Positions 27,457-36,199 of a DNA stretch of 64,000 nucleotides are shown piece by piece. The position numbers and the translations under genes are program-made. Source of the stretch: DATBLE01 sp963764565 (GTDB lineage Bacteria > Actinomycetota > Thermoleophilia > Gaiellales > Gaiellaceae); contig CAVXTD010000023.1 of the NCBI GenBank assembly GCA_963764565.1, positions 62,001 through 126,000 of the forward strand, written 5' to 3'. Numbering within the stretch: position 1 is the first letter of the stretch; each line of letters starts with the position of its first letter. The notes beneath the pieces were generated by a model. It searched no databases. It worked only from the letters and a program-made list of their open reading frames with translations, and was not told the DNA's origin.

Positions 27457-28460
27457 TCAACCTCCCACGTTGCTTGCTGCCGATTCACCGGCGAGGGGCG
27501 CAGCCTCGCCGGGAGAGACGATCGGATTCGTGAGCGAGCCGATGCCGTCGATCTCGACGGTCACCACGTCACCCGGCTGCATGTAGCCGGCGCGCCTGAC
27601 GTCCTCGCGCTCGTAGGGCTTGCCGCCGATCTCGGGGTCGGTCGCCCACGCCGTTCCGCCCGGCGTTCCCGTCTCGATCAGGACTCCGGGCTGGAGTGTG
27701 TAGAAGTCGGAGAAGAACGACACCAGCGTCGCCACGTCCCAGATCATCTTCGCCGTCGAGTTCGACTGCCGCAACTCGTCGTTCACGTAGGTGCGGAGCC
27801 CCAGCTGCTGCGGGTCCGGGATCTCGTCCCGCGTGACGATCCACGGCCCGAGCGGCGCGCAGGTGTCGAAGTTCTTCCCCGGGCCGAGACGGTACTCCCA
27901 GCCGCCCTCCGGGTGCGGCACCGCCTGGCGGTCCCGGGCGGTCACGTCGTTCGCGACCGTGTAGCCGAAGACGTGCTCCAGCGCCCGCTCCCGCGGAATG
28001 TGCCTGCCCGGGCGTGCCGATGATCACCGCCAGCTCGACCTCGTAGTCGAGCTTCTTCGTCACGATCGGGTCGAGGATGACGGGATCGCCCGGGCCGACG
28101 ACGCCGAGCGGCGCCTTGAGGAAGAACTCGGGGTCGTGCTGCTCGACGGCGCGGCTTCTCGTCCCGGTGATCCCAGTAGTTCTGGCCGCTGTTCAGGATG
28201 ATCGGCGGCACGAGCGGAGCGAGCAGCCGGACGTCCGCCAGCGGGTACGAGGGCTGCCCGTGCTCGACTGCCTGCTCGGCCGCGCGCCAGGCCGGCTCCA
28301 GCCCGGCGATGAAGGCCGTCATGCTCGAGGGGATGAGCGACTGCGGATCCGCCCCGGTCTCGGTGCGCGCGGCATAGGCGGCCTGCAGGTCGACCACGCT
28401 CTCTCCGACGACCGCGCCCAGCGCCCGCCTGCCGTCGAGCTCGAAGGTGACGAGCCTCAT
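27457..28460 (-). CDS. fumarylacetoacetate hydrolase (FAH) family protein, two frameshifts
   Basis: About 333 residues after removing two extra bases (near 28152 and 28010). N-terminus MRLVTFELDGRRALGAVVGE, then LVPPIILNSGQNYWDH, PVILDPIVTKKLDYEVELAV, ANDVTARDRQ, FDTCAPLGPWIVTRDE, ETGTPGGTAWA and PGDVVTVEIDGIGSLTNPI, which form the FAH metal-binding core. The family includes hydrolases, decarboxylases and the 2-keto-3-deoxy-xylonate dehydratase XylX of the Weimberg pathway. A keto-deoxy-sugar-acid dehydratase role would fit the YjhG-like dehydratase and the aldehyde dehydrogenase nearby, but is inference. Confidence 0.82.
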
Positions 28461-29368
28461 GCGACCGCCCCGCGCTCGAGCGCTCCAAGCCCGGCGAGCG
28501 CGTCCTCGAGCGCGGGCCGCTCGGACGCCGGGAAGTCGGGAAGCGGACGCCGGACCGGGCCGCAGTCGAGCCCGAGCAGCCGCAGGGCCTCCTTCGTCGG
28601 CGAGACGTAGCCGGGGTCGTACTCGAGGAACCGGTTCAGCGGCTGTAGCGAGCGGTGCTGCTCCAGCGCGCCGTCGTGGTCGCCCTCCTGGGCGAGGTCC
28701 CAAAGCCGGACCATCTGCCCGGGGACGATCGAGGCCGCGGTCGAGAAGATCCCGCTCGCCCCGACGCAGAGCGCGGCGTAGAACTGGCTGTCGATCCCCG
28801 TGCAGAGATTCCGGCCGGTCGCCGCAGCCAGCCTCAGCGCCTCGACGAGCTGGCCCAGGTCGTCCTCGGACTGCTTCAGGCCGACGATGCCGTCGATCGC
28901 CATCAGCTCGGCGATCAGCGCGGGGGAGAGGCTGTTGCCGGTGTAGAGCGGGTTGTTGTAGACGACCACCGGCAGCACGCCCGCGGCGGCGACGTCTCTG
29001 AAGAACCCGACGAGCATGTCGTCGGGGATCCCGAAGTAGAACGGCGGCGTCAGGATCGCCGCGTCCGCGCCGGCCGCGGCCGCGTCGCGCGACAGCTCCA
29101 GCGCCTCCCACGTGGCGCAGGCCGACGTGCCGGCGAAGATCGTCACCGCCCCGGCCGCCTCGTCGGCGACGGTCTCGTGGACGAGGCGGCGTTCCTCGCG
29201 GGAGAGGTGCGGGAACTCGCCCGTCCCGCCGGTGGTCATGATTCCGTGGACGCCGCCGTCGACGACGTGCCGGACCACCCGCCTCAGCGCGTCGACGTCG
29301 ACGGCCTCACCGTCCGGCGTGAAGGGCGTCGGGATTGCGGGAATGACGCCGTACGGCGCTGGCTCCAT
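28457..29368 (-). CDS. dihydrodipicolinate synthase/KDG aldolase family protein
   Basis: An intact 303-residue class I aldolase-fold lyase. It shows VIPAIPTPFTPDGEAVD, MTTGGTGEFPHLSREER, the conserved Tyr in VVVYNNPLY and the Schiff-base Lys in GIVGLKQSEDD. The family covers DHDPS, 2-keto-3-deoxy-gluconate/xylonate aldolases and 5-keto-4-deoxy-glucarate dehydratase. With an aldehyde dehydrogenase immediately upstream and the FAH protein downstream (4-base overlap), a keto-deoxy-sugar-acid substrate is more likely than lysine biosynthesis. Confidence 0.9.
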   Translation of the reverse strand: MEPAPYGVIPAIPTPFTPDGEAVDVDALRRVVRHVVDGGVHGIMTTGGTGEFPHLSREERRLVHETVADEAAGAVTIFAGTSACATWEALELSRDAAAAGADAAILTPPFYFGIPDDMLVGFFRDVAAAGVLPVVVYNNPLYTGNSLSPALIAELMAIDGIVGLKQSEDDLGQLVEALRLAAATGRNLCTGIDSQFYAALCVGASGIFSTAASIVPGQMVRLWDLAQEGDHDGALEQHRSLQPLNRFLEYDPGYVSPTKEALRLLGLDCGPVRRPLPDFPASERPALEDALAGLGALERGAVA

Positions 29369-29379
29369 GGGTTTGCCCC

Positions 29380-30834
29380 CTATGAGTGGTCGAGGTACAC
29401 GGTCTTGGTCTGGGTGAAGAAGTCTCCCGCAGCGCCGAGCTCCTTGCCGCCGAGAGCGGAATCCTTGAACCCTCCGAACGGCAGGTGCGCCTCGGCCCCG
29501 ATCGGAGGCTTGTTGACGTGGACGACCCCGGTGTCGGTCTCCTGGATGAAGCGGATCGCGTTCCGCAGGTCGTTCGTGTAGACGGAGGACGAGAGGCCGT
29601 ACCGCGTCGAGACGGCGAGCCCGAGCGCCTGGTCGAAGTCCTCCACCTCGAGCACCGGCAGCACCGGCCCGAAGACCTCCTCGCTCGCGATCGTCATCTC
29701 CGGCTCCACCTTTGCGAGCAGCGTCGGCTCGAGGAAGTACCCGTTGCCGTTCCCCGCCCGGCCGCCGCCCTCCAGCACGACCGCTCCCTCGTTGCGCGCC
29801 TGCTCGATCTGGCCGAGCACCTCGTCGAGTGCGTGCTCGTCGACGAGCGGCCCGATGTCGGAGTCCGGCGAGTCGCCCGGGCCGACCCGCACGGCCCGGG
29901 TGGCGGCTGCAAGCCGCTCGGTCAGCTCCGCGGCGACCTCGCGCACTGCGATCACGCGGCGCGGCGCGGTGCACCGCTGGCCCGTCGTCCCGTACGCGGC
30001 GGCTGCACACCCCTGCGCCGCGCGGTCGAGGTCGGCGTCCGCCAGGACGACGACCGCGTTGTGGCCTCCCATCTCCGCCTGCACCTTCTTCCCCAGCGGC
30101 GCCGCCTTGGCGTTGATGCCGAGCCCGACCGCGGTCGAGCCGGTGAACGAGATCGCCTTCACACGCGGGTCGGTCACCAGCACGTCGCCCACCTCCGAGC
30201 CCGAGCCGAGCACGAGGTTGACGACGCCGTCCGGCACGCCCGCCTCGGCGAGGATCTCGACGAGCGCCACGGCGCAGCACGGCGTCAGGCCCGCGGGCTT
30301 GAGGACGACGGTGTTTCCGCAGACCAGCGCGCTCGCGAGCTTCCAGCCGGGGATGTTCACGGGGAAGTTCCACGGCGTGATCAGGCTGACGACGCCGAGG
30401 GGCTCCCGCAGCGTCATCGCCATCATCCGGTCGGCCTCCGCCGGCGCGGTGATGCCCTGGATCGACCCGCCCTGGTAGCCCATCCAGCCCCAGAACTGGA
30501 TCGCGCGCGGCACCTCCCCGCGCGACTCCGCGAGCGTCTTGCCCTGCTCGCGGGTGATCAGCGCGGCGATCTCCTCCTGCCGCTCCTCGAGGATTCGCGA
30601 CGCCCTGATCAGCAGCTGGCCGCGCCGGATCGCGCGACATGCGCTTCCAGGCGGGAAACGCCTCTGCCGCGGCGGCGATCGCGGCCGCCGCGTCGTCCGC
30701 CGTGGAGAGCGGAACCTCGGCGAGCACGTCGCGCGGGATCGGCCGGGTTCGCGTCGAGCACCGCCCGTCCCGAGGACGCCGAGACCCAGCGTCCCCCGAT
30801 GAAGTTCTGGAGCGTGCGCGTTGCTACGCGCCAA
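29380..30834 (-). CDS. NAD(P)-dependent aldehyde dehydrogenase, two frameshifts near the N-terminus
   Basis: About 483 residues. The N-terminus is broken: RTLQNFIGGRWVSASSG, then after an extra base near 30735 DVLAEVPLSTADDAA and AFPAWKRMSRDPA, then after an extra C near 30629 GQLLIRASRILEERQEE. The catalytic domain is intact, with ITPWNFPVNIPGWK, ISFTGSTAVG, the Glu in EMGGHNA, the nucleophile in TTGQRCTAPRR, and EEVFGPVLPV. The exact start is unclear (TTG near 30834 lies in another frame). Candidate for alpha-ketoglutaric semialdehyde dehydrogenase in a Weimberg-type route; other aldehydes are possible. Confidence 0.87.
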   Translation of the reverse strand: MARSNAHAPELHRGTLGLGVLGTGGARREPGRSRATCSPRFRSPRRTTRRPRSPPRQRRFPPGSACRAIRRGQLLIRASRILEERQEEIAALITREQGKTLAESRGEVPRAIQFWGWMGYQGGSIQGITAPAEADRMMAMTLREPLGVVSLITPWNFPVNIPGWKLASALVCGNTVVLKPAGLTPCCAVALVEILAEAGVPDGVVNLVLGSGSEVGDVLVTDPRVKAISFTGSTAVGLGINAKAAPLGKKVQAEMGGHNAVVVLADADLDRAAQGCAAAAYGTTGQRCTAPRRVIAVREVAAELTERLAAATRAVRVGPGDSPDSDIGPLVDEHALDEVLGQIEQARNEGAVVLEGGGRAGNGNGYFLEPTLLAKVEPEMTIASEEVFGPVLPVLEVEDFDQALGLAVSTRYGLSSSVYTNDLRNAIRFIQETDTGVVHVNKPPIGAEAHLPFGGFKDSALGGKELGAAGDFFTQTKTVYLDHS

Positions 30835-30849
30835 GGTTCTCTCCTGGGT

Positions 30850-31629
30850 CTAGGTTCGGGCGTGGCCGACGTTGCCGTTGAGGATCATGCCCCCGTCGGC
30901 GACGAGCTCGTGCCCGGTGACGTAGCGGGAGGCGTCCGAGGCGAGAAAGACGACCGGATCGGCGATCTCGTCGGCCGAGGCGATGCGGCCGAGCGGGATC
31001 CGGTGCTCGTAGTTCCGCCTCACGTCCGGCGTGTAGGCGACGGCGTTCAGGGGCGTGTCGGTGGCGCCCGGCGAGAGGGCGTTGACGGTGATCCCGTACG
31101 GCCCGAGCTCGACCGCGAGCGTCTTCGTCAGCCCGAGGATGCCGCCCTTCGCCGTGACGTAGGCCGACAGCTCCGCGATCGGCTGGATGTCCACGATCGA
31201 GGTGACGTTGACGATGCGTCCGCCGATCCCCTGGTCGACCATCTGCCGGGCGGCGGCTCGGCACCCGTAGAAGTACCCATGCAGGTTCGCCGCGAGGAGG
31301 CCGTGCCAGTCCTCGTCGGTCAGCTCGAGGAACGGCTTCACCATCAGCCTGGCCGCGTTGTTGACCCAGATGTCGATTCCGCCCCAGGCACCCACCGCCC
31401 GCTGCGCGAGCTCCTCGACGTGGGCGGGGTCGCCGGTGTCGCCCTGCACGACGATCGCCGTGCCTCCCGCCTCCCGGATCGCGGAGGCCGTGTTCTCGGC
31501 CTCCGCCGTCGCGCTCTTGTAGTCGAACGCGACGCTTGCGCCGGCCCGTGCGAGCGCGACCGCCACGGCGGCGCCGATCCCCTGCGACGCGCCGGTGACG
31601 ACGGCGCGCTTGCCGGCGAGTGTGCTCAC
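30850..31629 (-). CDS. short-chain dehydrogenase/reductase
   Basis: An intact 259-residue classical SDR: VVTGASQGIGAAVAVAL, NNAA in WVNNAARL, Ser in NVTSIVDIQ, YVTAK (YxxxK) and the C-terminal VTGHELVADGGM. The start is GTG at 31629, overlapping the Gfo/Idh stop (GTGA). Likely oxidises a sugar or polyol carbon with NAD(P). Part of the long minus-strand catabolic run. Confidence 0.93.
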   Translation of the reverse strand: MSTLAGKRAVVTGASQGIGAAVAVALARAGASVAFDYKSATAEAENTASAIREAGGTAIVVQGDTGDPAHVEELAQRAVGAWGGIDIWVNNAARLMVKPFLELTDEDWHGLLAANLHGYFYGCRAAARQMVDQGIGGRIVNVTSIVDIQPIAELSAYVTAKGGILGLTKTLAVELGPYGITVNALSPGATDTPLNAVAYTPDVRRNYEHRIPLGRIASADEIADPVVFLASDASRYVTGHELVADGGMILNGNVGHART

Positions 31630-32818
31630 AGCGTCCGATACTGGATCTCTTCTCGCTTCCCGCTCTCGTGCGAGCGGACGATCGCGTCGCAGATCTCGGC
31701 GCAGCGGTAGCCGTCCTCCATCGTCGCCCCGTGCGGGCCGATCGGAGTGTCCTCCTTGATCGCCTCGAGCAGGTGCAGGAGCTCGTGGACGAAGTTGTCC
31801 TCCCAGCCGATCATGTGGCCGTGCGGCCACCAGTACTGCCAGTACGGGTGGTAGGCCTCGGAGACGAGCACCGTGCGGAAGCCCTGGGCGTGGTCGCCCG
31901 GCGTCGAGCCGCCCATGTTCACCGCGAGCTCGTTCGCCCGCTCCGAGTCGAAGACGATCGTCCCCTTCGAGCCGTTGATCTCCCAGCGCATCTGGTTCTT
32001 GCGGCCGAGCGGCGAACCGCGTCGCCTCGTACGTCCCGATCGCGCCGTTCTCGAACTCGACCGTCGCCTCGAACGCGTCGTCCACGTCGACCGTGCCGCC
32101 GGGCCGCTCCTTGATGAACGTCCGCAGCACGCCGTTCACCGCGGCCGGCTCGCCGGCCAGGTAGCGCGACTGGTCGATCACGTGCGCCCCGAGGTCCCCG
32201 AGCGCGCCCGACCCGGCGACGCCCTTGTCGAGCCGCCAGACCTTCGGGAACTCCGGATCCATGATCCACTCCTGGTGATACCGGGCCCGGAAGTGGTAGA
32301 GCTCGCCGAGCTCGCCTGCGTCGATCATCTCCTTGGCGAGGCGGATCGCCGGGTAGAAGCGGTAGTTGAACGCGGTCATGTGCTTGACGCCGGTCGCGGC
32401 CACCGCCTTCCAGATCTCGTAGCTCTCGTCCGCGGTGCGCCCGAGCGGCTTCTCGCAGATCACGTGCTTGCCCGCCTGGGCCGCCGCGATCGTCGGCTCG
32501 GCGTGCATGTCGTTGGGCCCGCCGTTGTCGAAGACCTGGACGTCGGGGTCGTTCGACGACGTCCTGCCAGTTCGTCGAGTACTTCTCGTAGCCGTATCGC
32601 CTGGCCGCCTCCGCGACCGCCTCCTCGGTCCGCCCGGCGATCGCGACGAGCCGCGGCAGGTAGGGCGGCGGCCACGTCATGTAGGCGATCTTCTTCAGGG
32701 CGTTCGAGTGCGCCTTGCCCATGAAGGCGTAGCCGAGCATGCCGATGCCGATCGAGGGGATCTCCTCGGCCGCGCCGGCCTGCCCCATCGTGACGAAGCC
32801 GACTTCCTTTTCGCTCAT
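31626..32818 (-). CDS. Gfo/Idh/MocA family oxidoreductase, two frameshifts
   Basis: About 396 residues after repair. Cofactor motif GIGMLGYAFMGKAHSNAL at 24-41; after an extra C near 32561 comes DPDVQVFDNGGPNDMH, then VICEKPLGRTADES (EKP motif), ITAFNYRF-like TAFNYRFYPAIRLA and DLGAHVIDQSRYL. After an extra base near 32014 comes LGRKNQMRWEINGSKGTIVF and the C-terminal YWPHGHMIGWEDNFVHE-like end. A sugar or inositol dehydrogenase. It is the first gene after the 157-base gap with the 12-bp hairpin, so it may start its own transcript. Confidence 0.87.
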
Positions 32819-32921
32819 AGCTCGATCTCCTGTGCTCTGTCGGAGGTTGTCGCGGCCGCGACCGACACGGCGGGCGCGGCCCCGGGCCGCTGCTGAGGTG
32901 CGAACCCGTGGGAAGGGGGAT

Positions 32922-32950
32922 CGCGGGGGAAACCGGCCGTTTCCCCCGCG
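32922..32950. terminator. strong 12-bp hairpin inside the minus-strand gene run
   Basis: CGCGGGGGAAAC, loop CGGCC, GTTTCCCCCGCG: a perfect 12-bp stem. It lies in the 157-base gap 32819-32975, the largest gap among the minus-strand genes from 38096 down to 23627, which otherwise overlap or sit within about 40 bases. A 14-bp palindrome GTCGCGGCCGCGAC follows at 32849-32862. No T-run follows, so it may be an intrinsic terminator of an unusual type, an attenuator, or an mRNA-stabilising stem. Confidence 0.5.
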
Positions 32951-32975
32951 GGAGCGAGGCGGAGCCGAGCGACGG

Positions 32976-33959
32976 TCATGCCAGCCACCACGCGGTCGAG
33001 TCGGGCCCGAGCGGCTTCTTGATGATCAGCGGCTTCAGGAAGCTGATGCACTGCTCGCAGCCGTCCTCCTCGGACATGACCGGGTCCTCGTGCTCGAAGG
33101 AGAGCACGTAGTCGTAGCCGACCTCGAGCAGCGCCGTCATCACGCGCTTCCACTGGACGTCGCCCCAGCCGGGGACGCGGTAGCGGGCGGCGCGATCGGG
33201 GCGCTGCCACGAGCCGGTCGCGGTGACGCCGTCCACGTGCAGGATGTCCTGCTGGAGCTCCCAGTCCTTCGCGTGGGCGTGGAAGATCCGCGAGCCGAAC
33301 TTCTTGATGAAGACGACCGGGTCGATCATCTGCCAGATCAGGTGGCTCGGATCGAAGTTGAAGCCCCAGTCGTCGCGGTCGAGCCGCTTGATCGCCTCTT
33401 CTGCCGTGTAGACGTTGTAGGCGATCTCGGTCGGGTGCACCTCGTGCGCGAAGCGGACGCCGAGCTTCTTGAACTCGTCCAGGATCGGGCTCCAGCGCTC
33501 GACGAAGAGCTCCCAGCCCTGTTCGTAGATCGCCAGCCGCTGCGGCGGCCAGATGTACCAGCTCTCCCAGACGGTCGAGCCGAAGAAGCCGTTCACGACC
33601 GGCACCTCGAGCTCGCTCGCGACCCGCGCGGTCTTGAGGATGTGCTCGGTGCCGATCTTGACCATCTCCTCCTTGTCCGAGGTGCCGGCCCACTCGTCGA
33701 GGCTCGCGTCGCTGAACGGCAGCACCATCTGGGAGAAGAGGTGGTTCGAGAGACCCGAGATCTCGAGACCTTTGTCGGCGAGCATCTTCTTGATGCCCTT
33801 CGCGTAGCCGGGGTCGTCGGCCGCGCGATCGGTGTCGAAGTGGTTCGAGCCGCGCCACGCGGCGAGCTCGACCATCTCGTAGCCGAGGCCGGCGGCGTAG
33901 TCCGCCACCTCCTCGAGCGGCTTGTCGTTGAACAGGACGGTGAAGAGCCCGATCTTCAT
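32976..33959 (-). CDS. sugar phosphate isomerase/epimerase, TIM barrel
   Basis: An intact 327-residue protein starting MKIGLFTVLFNDKPLEEVA. Metal and active-site blocks: FAHEVHPTEIAYNVY (Glu), FNFDPSHLIWQMID (Asp, His), IFHAHAKDWEL, YDYVLSFEHEDPVM (Glu). Its sequence runs parallel to the paralogue at 24330. The ATG overlaps the alcohol dehydrogenase stop (ATGA), so the two may act in sequence: the dehydrogenase oxidises an alcohol to a ketone and the isomerase epimerises or isomerises it. The pairing logic is inference. Confidence 0.93.
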   Translation of the reverse strand: MKIGLFTVLFNDKPLEEVADYAAGLGYEMVELAAWRGSNHFDTDRAADDPGYAKGIKKMLADKGLEISGLSNHLFSQMVLPFSDASLDEWAGTSDKEEMVKIGTEHILKTARVASELEVPVVNGFFGSTVWESWYIWPPQRLAIYEQGWELFVERWSPILDEFKKLGVRFAHEVHPTEIAYNVYTAEEAIKRLDRDDWGFNFDPSHLIWQMIDPVVFIKKFGSRIFHAHAKDWELQQDILHVDGVTATGSWQRPDRAARYRVPGWGDVQWKRVMTALLEVGYDYVLSFEHEDPVMSEEDGCEQCISFLKPLIIKKPLGPDSTAWWLA

Positions 33960-34991
33960 CGTGCACCCTCCTCGTTGGTTGTCGGGGATTGGCGGGGATC
34001 GAACACGAACTTGACTGCCTTTCCGTGCCGGAGGTCGTCGAAGACGCGCTCCCACGCATCGAGCGGCACCACCTCCGAGACGAGCGGCTCGAGCCGGACG
34101 CGGCCGGACTCGACGAGCTCGAGCGCCTGCCGCCACGAGCGCGGGGTCGAGGCGAACCCGGACGTGACCACGAGCTCCTTCTGGAACACGGCGTCGAGCG
34201 GCACCGTCACCGGTCGTGCCGAAGACGCCGATCTGCACGTACCGGCCGCCGCGCCTCGCGCCCTCGCAGGCAGGCGGTCGCGCCGCCCGCGCGATCCCGA
34301 GCACTCGACGACCACGTGGAAGCGGCCGTCGGCGTCGAGCTGCTCGGCAGGGGCGGTGTCGAAGCCGAGCGCGTCCGCGGCGGCGAGCCGCACCTCGTCG
34401 CTCGCCAGCCCGGTGACGAGCACACGGCCGCCCAGCGCCCGCGCCACCTGCGCCGCCAGCAGCCCGACCGGTCCCGGGCCCGTGACGAGCACCTCGTCGC
34501 CGGCGGTGACGGCCGGAGGATCGCAAAGGCAGTGGCAGACGCAGGCCAGCGGCTCCATCAGCGCTGCCGCATGCTCGTCGAGCGCAGTCCGGGATGCGGT
34601 GCAGGTTGTGCGCCGGGACGATCACCTCGGGGGCGAAACCCCCGTCGACGAAGGATCCGATCGAGCGCCGCTCCGGGCAGAGGTTGGTGCGGCCGTCGCG
34701 GCACCACTCGCAGACACCGCACGTCGAGAAGTAGGTCTCGCAGACCACGCGCGCGCCGAGCCAGTCCTCGGAGACGCCCGTCCCCAGTCCGGCGACCACG
34801 CCCGAGACCTCGTGACCCATCGTCACCGGCGGCCGGCTGGCGAACTCGTCGTCGAAGATGTGGAGGTCGGTTCCGCACACGCCCGCGCCCGAGACGGCGA
34901 TCAGCACCTCGCCGGCGGCGGGTGAACGGCGCTCACGCTCCGCAAGCGCCACGTTCCCCGGCCCGGGGGCGAGCTTCGCAAGCCCCCTCAT
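33956..34991 (-). CDS. zinc-dependent alcohol dehydrogenase (sorbitol/threonine DH type), at least three frameshifts
   Basis: About 344 residues in the MDR family. First frame: VLIAVSGAGVCGTDLHIFDD, TMGHEVSGVVAG and the structural-zinc cysteines in CETYFSTCGVCEWCRDGRTNLC. After a break near 34593: LDEHAALMEPLACVCHCL and VLVTGPGPVGLLAAQVARAL (Rossmann). After breaks near 34300 and 34210: VFQKELVVTSGFASTPRSW and KAVKFVFDPRQ. It oxidises a polyol or sugar alcohol with NAD+. It overlaps both neighbours (ATGA), sitting between the enolase-superfamily gene and the isomerase. Confidence 0.83.
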
Positions 34992-36199
34992 GCGAGCGAG
35001 GTCGCGGTCCGGTCCGGGATCACCTCGGTCGCCAGCCCGAAGGCGGGCCTCGAGCCTGCGCCGATCCCGATCTCGCCCGAATCGGGATGATCGGCGACGA
35101 AGTCCCAGTCGATCTCGACGCCGAGGCCGGGCTCGGTCGGGAGCTCGATCACGCTGTCGTGCACGTCGAGCGGGTTCTTGACCAGCTTCTCCTGGATCTC
35201 GTTGTACGTGCGGTCGTACTCGATGATCGGCGCGTTCGAGGATGCGGCGACCACGTGCAGGTTGGCAGCGATCGTCAGGGCGTCCGAGAACGTGTGCGGG
35301 ATGGCGTGCAGGTGGTACGCCCCGGCAAGGTCGGCGATGCGCTTCGCCTCGCTGATCCCGCCGCACCTGGAGGCGTCGGCCTGCACGACGTGGACCGCGC
35401 TCTTCTGGAAGAACGGGAGGAAGTCCCAGCGGGTGTACATGTTCTCGCCCGTCGCGATCCGCACGTCGAGCCGCTCGGCGAGAAACGCGTGCCCGTCGAC
35501 ATCGTCGATCGAGAGGGGTTCCTCGAAGAAGGCGACGCCGAGCTTCTCGAGCTCCCTGCCGACACGGAGCGCGAGGTGTCGCGTGTAGCACTGGTTCGCG
35601 TCGACCAGCATGTCGACCTCGTAGCCGACCTCCTCGCGAATCGCGTGGAGGGAGGCGATGTCGTTCTCGACCTCGAGCCCGACCTTGACCTTGAACGCCC
35701 GGAAGCCCTGGTCGACGAACGCCCGCGCCTGGGCCGCCGCGCCCTCGGGGCTGTCCCAGTAGACGGAGCTCGAGTAGCAGGGCACCGGATCCTGGAAGGC
35801 CCCGCCGAGCAGCTGGTAGATCGGTGCGCCGAGCGCCTTCCCCTTGATGTCCCAGAGCGCGATGTCGATCGCCGAGAGGATCGCGACGCCGACCGAGCGT
35901 GCCCCGTGCACGCGCAGGATCGAGCCGTAGTAGATCTTGTCCCAGAGATGCTCGATCCGGGCGGGGTCCTCGCCGACGAGCGCCGCCGCGAACGTGTTGT
36001 CGCAGAGCGAGGCGATCGAGCCGAGATCCAGGGAGGCGCTGCCGAACGAGCACGGCCCGTAGCCGGCGATCCCCTCGTCGGTCGTCAACTCGACGAAGGC
36101 CGCCTGCCGCCGGAGCTTGTACCCGGCTCCGCTGCGGACACGATGCTCCTCCGGGATCAGCGTGTCGACGATGTGGGTCTTGACGCCGGCGATCTTCAT
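34988..36199 (-). CDS. mandelate racemase/muconate lactonizing enzyme family (sugar-acid dehydratase-like)
   Basis: An intact 403-residue enolase-superfamily enzyme. N-terminal cap begins MKIAGVKTHIVDTLIPEEH. In the barrel are FKVKVGLE (KxK acid/base), MLVDANQCYT (metal Asp), AFFEEPLS (Glu), IATGENMYTR (Glu) and LHAIPHTFSD (catalytic His). The KxK plus His pattern is that of MR-subgroup acid-sugar dehydratases and racemases. Together with the iron alcohol dehydrogenase, zinc alcohol dehydrogenase and isomerase in the same overlapping set, an aldonate or uronate pathway is plausible. Confidence 0.92.
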   Translation of the reverse strand: MKIAGVKTHIVDTLIPEEHRVRSGAGYKLRRQAAFVELTTDEGIAGYGPCSFGSASLDLGSIASLCDNTFAAALVGEDPARIEHLWDKIYYGSILRVHGARSVGVAILSAIDIALWDIKGKALGAPIYQLLGGAFQDPVPCYSSSVYWDSPEGAAAQARAFVDQGFRAFKVKVGLEVENDIASLHAIREEVGYEVDMLVDANQCYTRHLALRVGRELEKLGVAFFEEPLSIDDVDGHAFLAERLDVRIATGENMYTRWDFLPFFQKSAVHVVQADASRCGGISEAKRIADLAGAYHLHAIPHTFSDALTIAANLHVVAASSNAPIIEYDRTYNEIQEKLVKNPLDVHDSVIELPTEPGLGVEIDWDFVADHPDSGEIGIGAGSRPAFGLATEVIPDRTATSLA

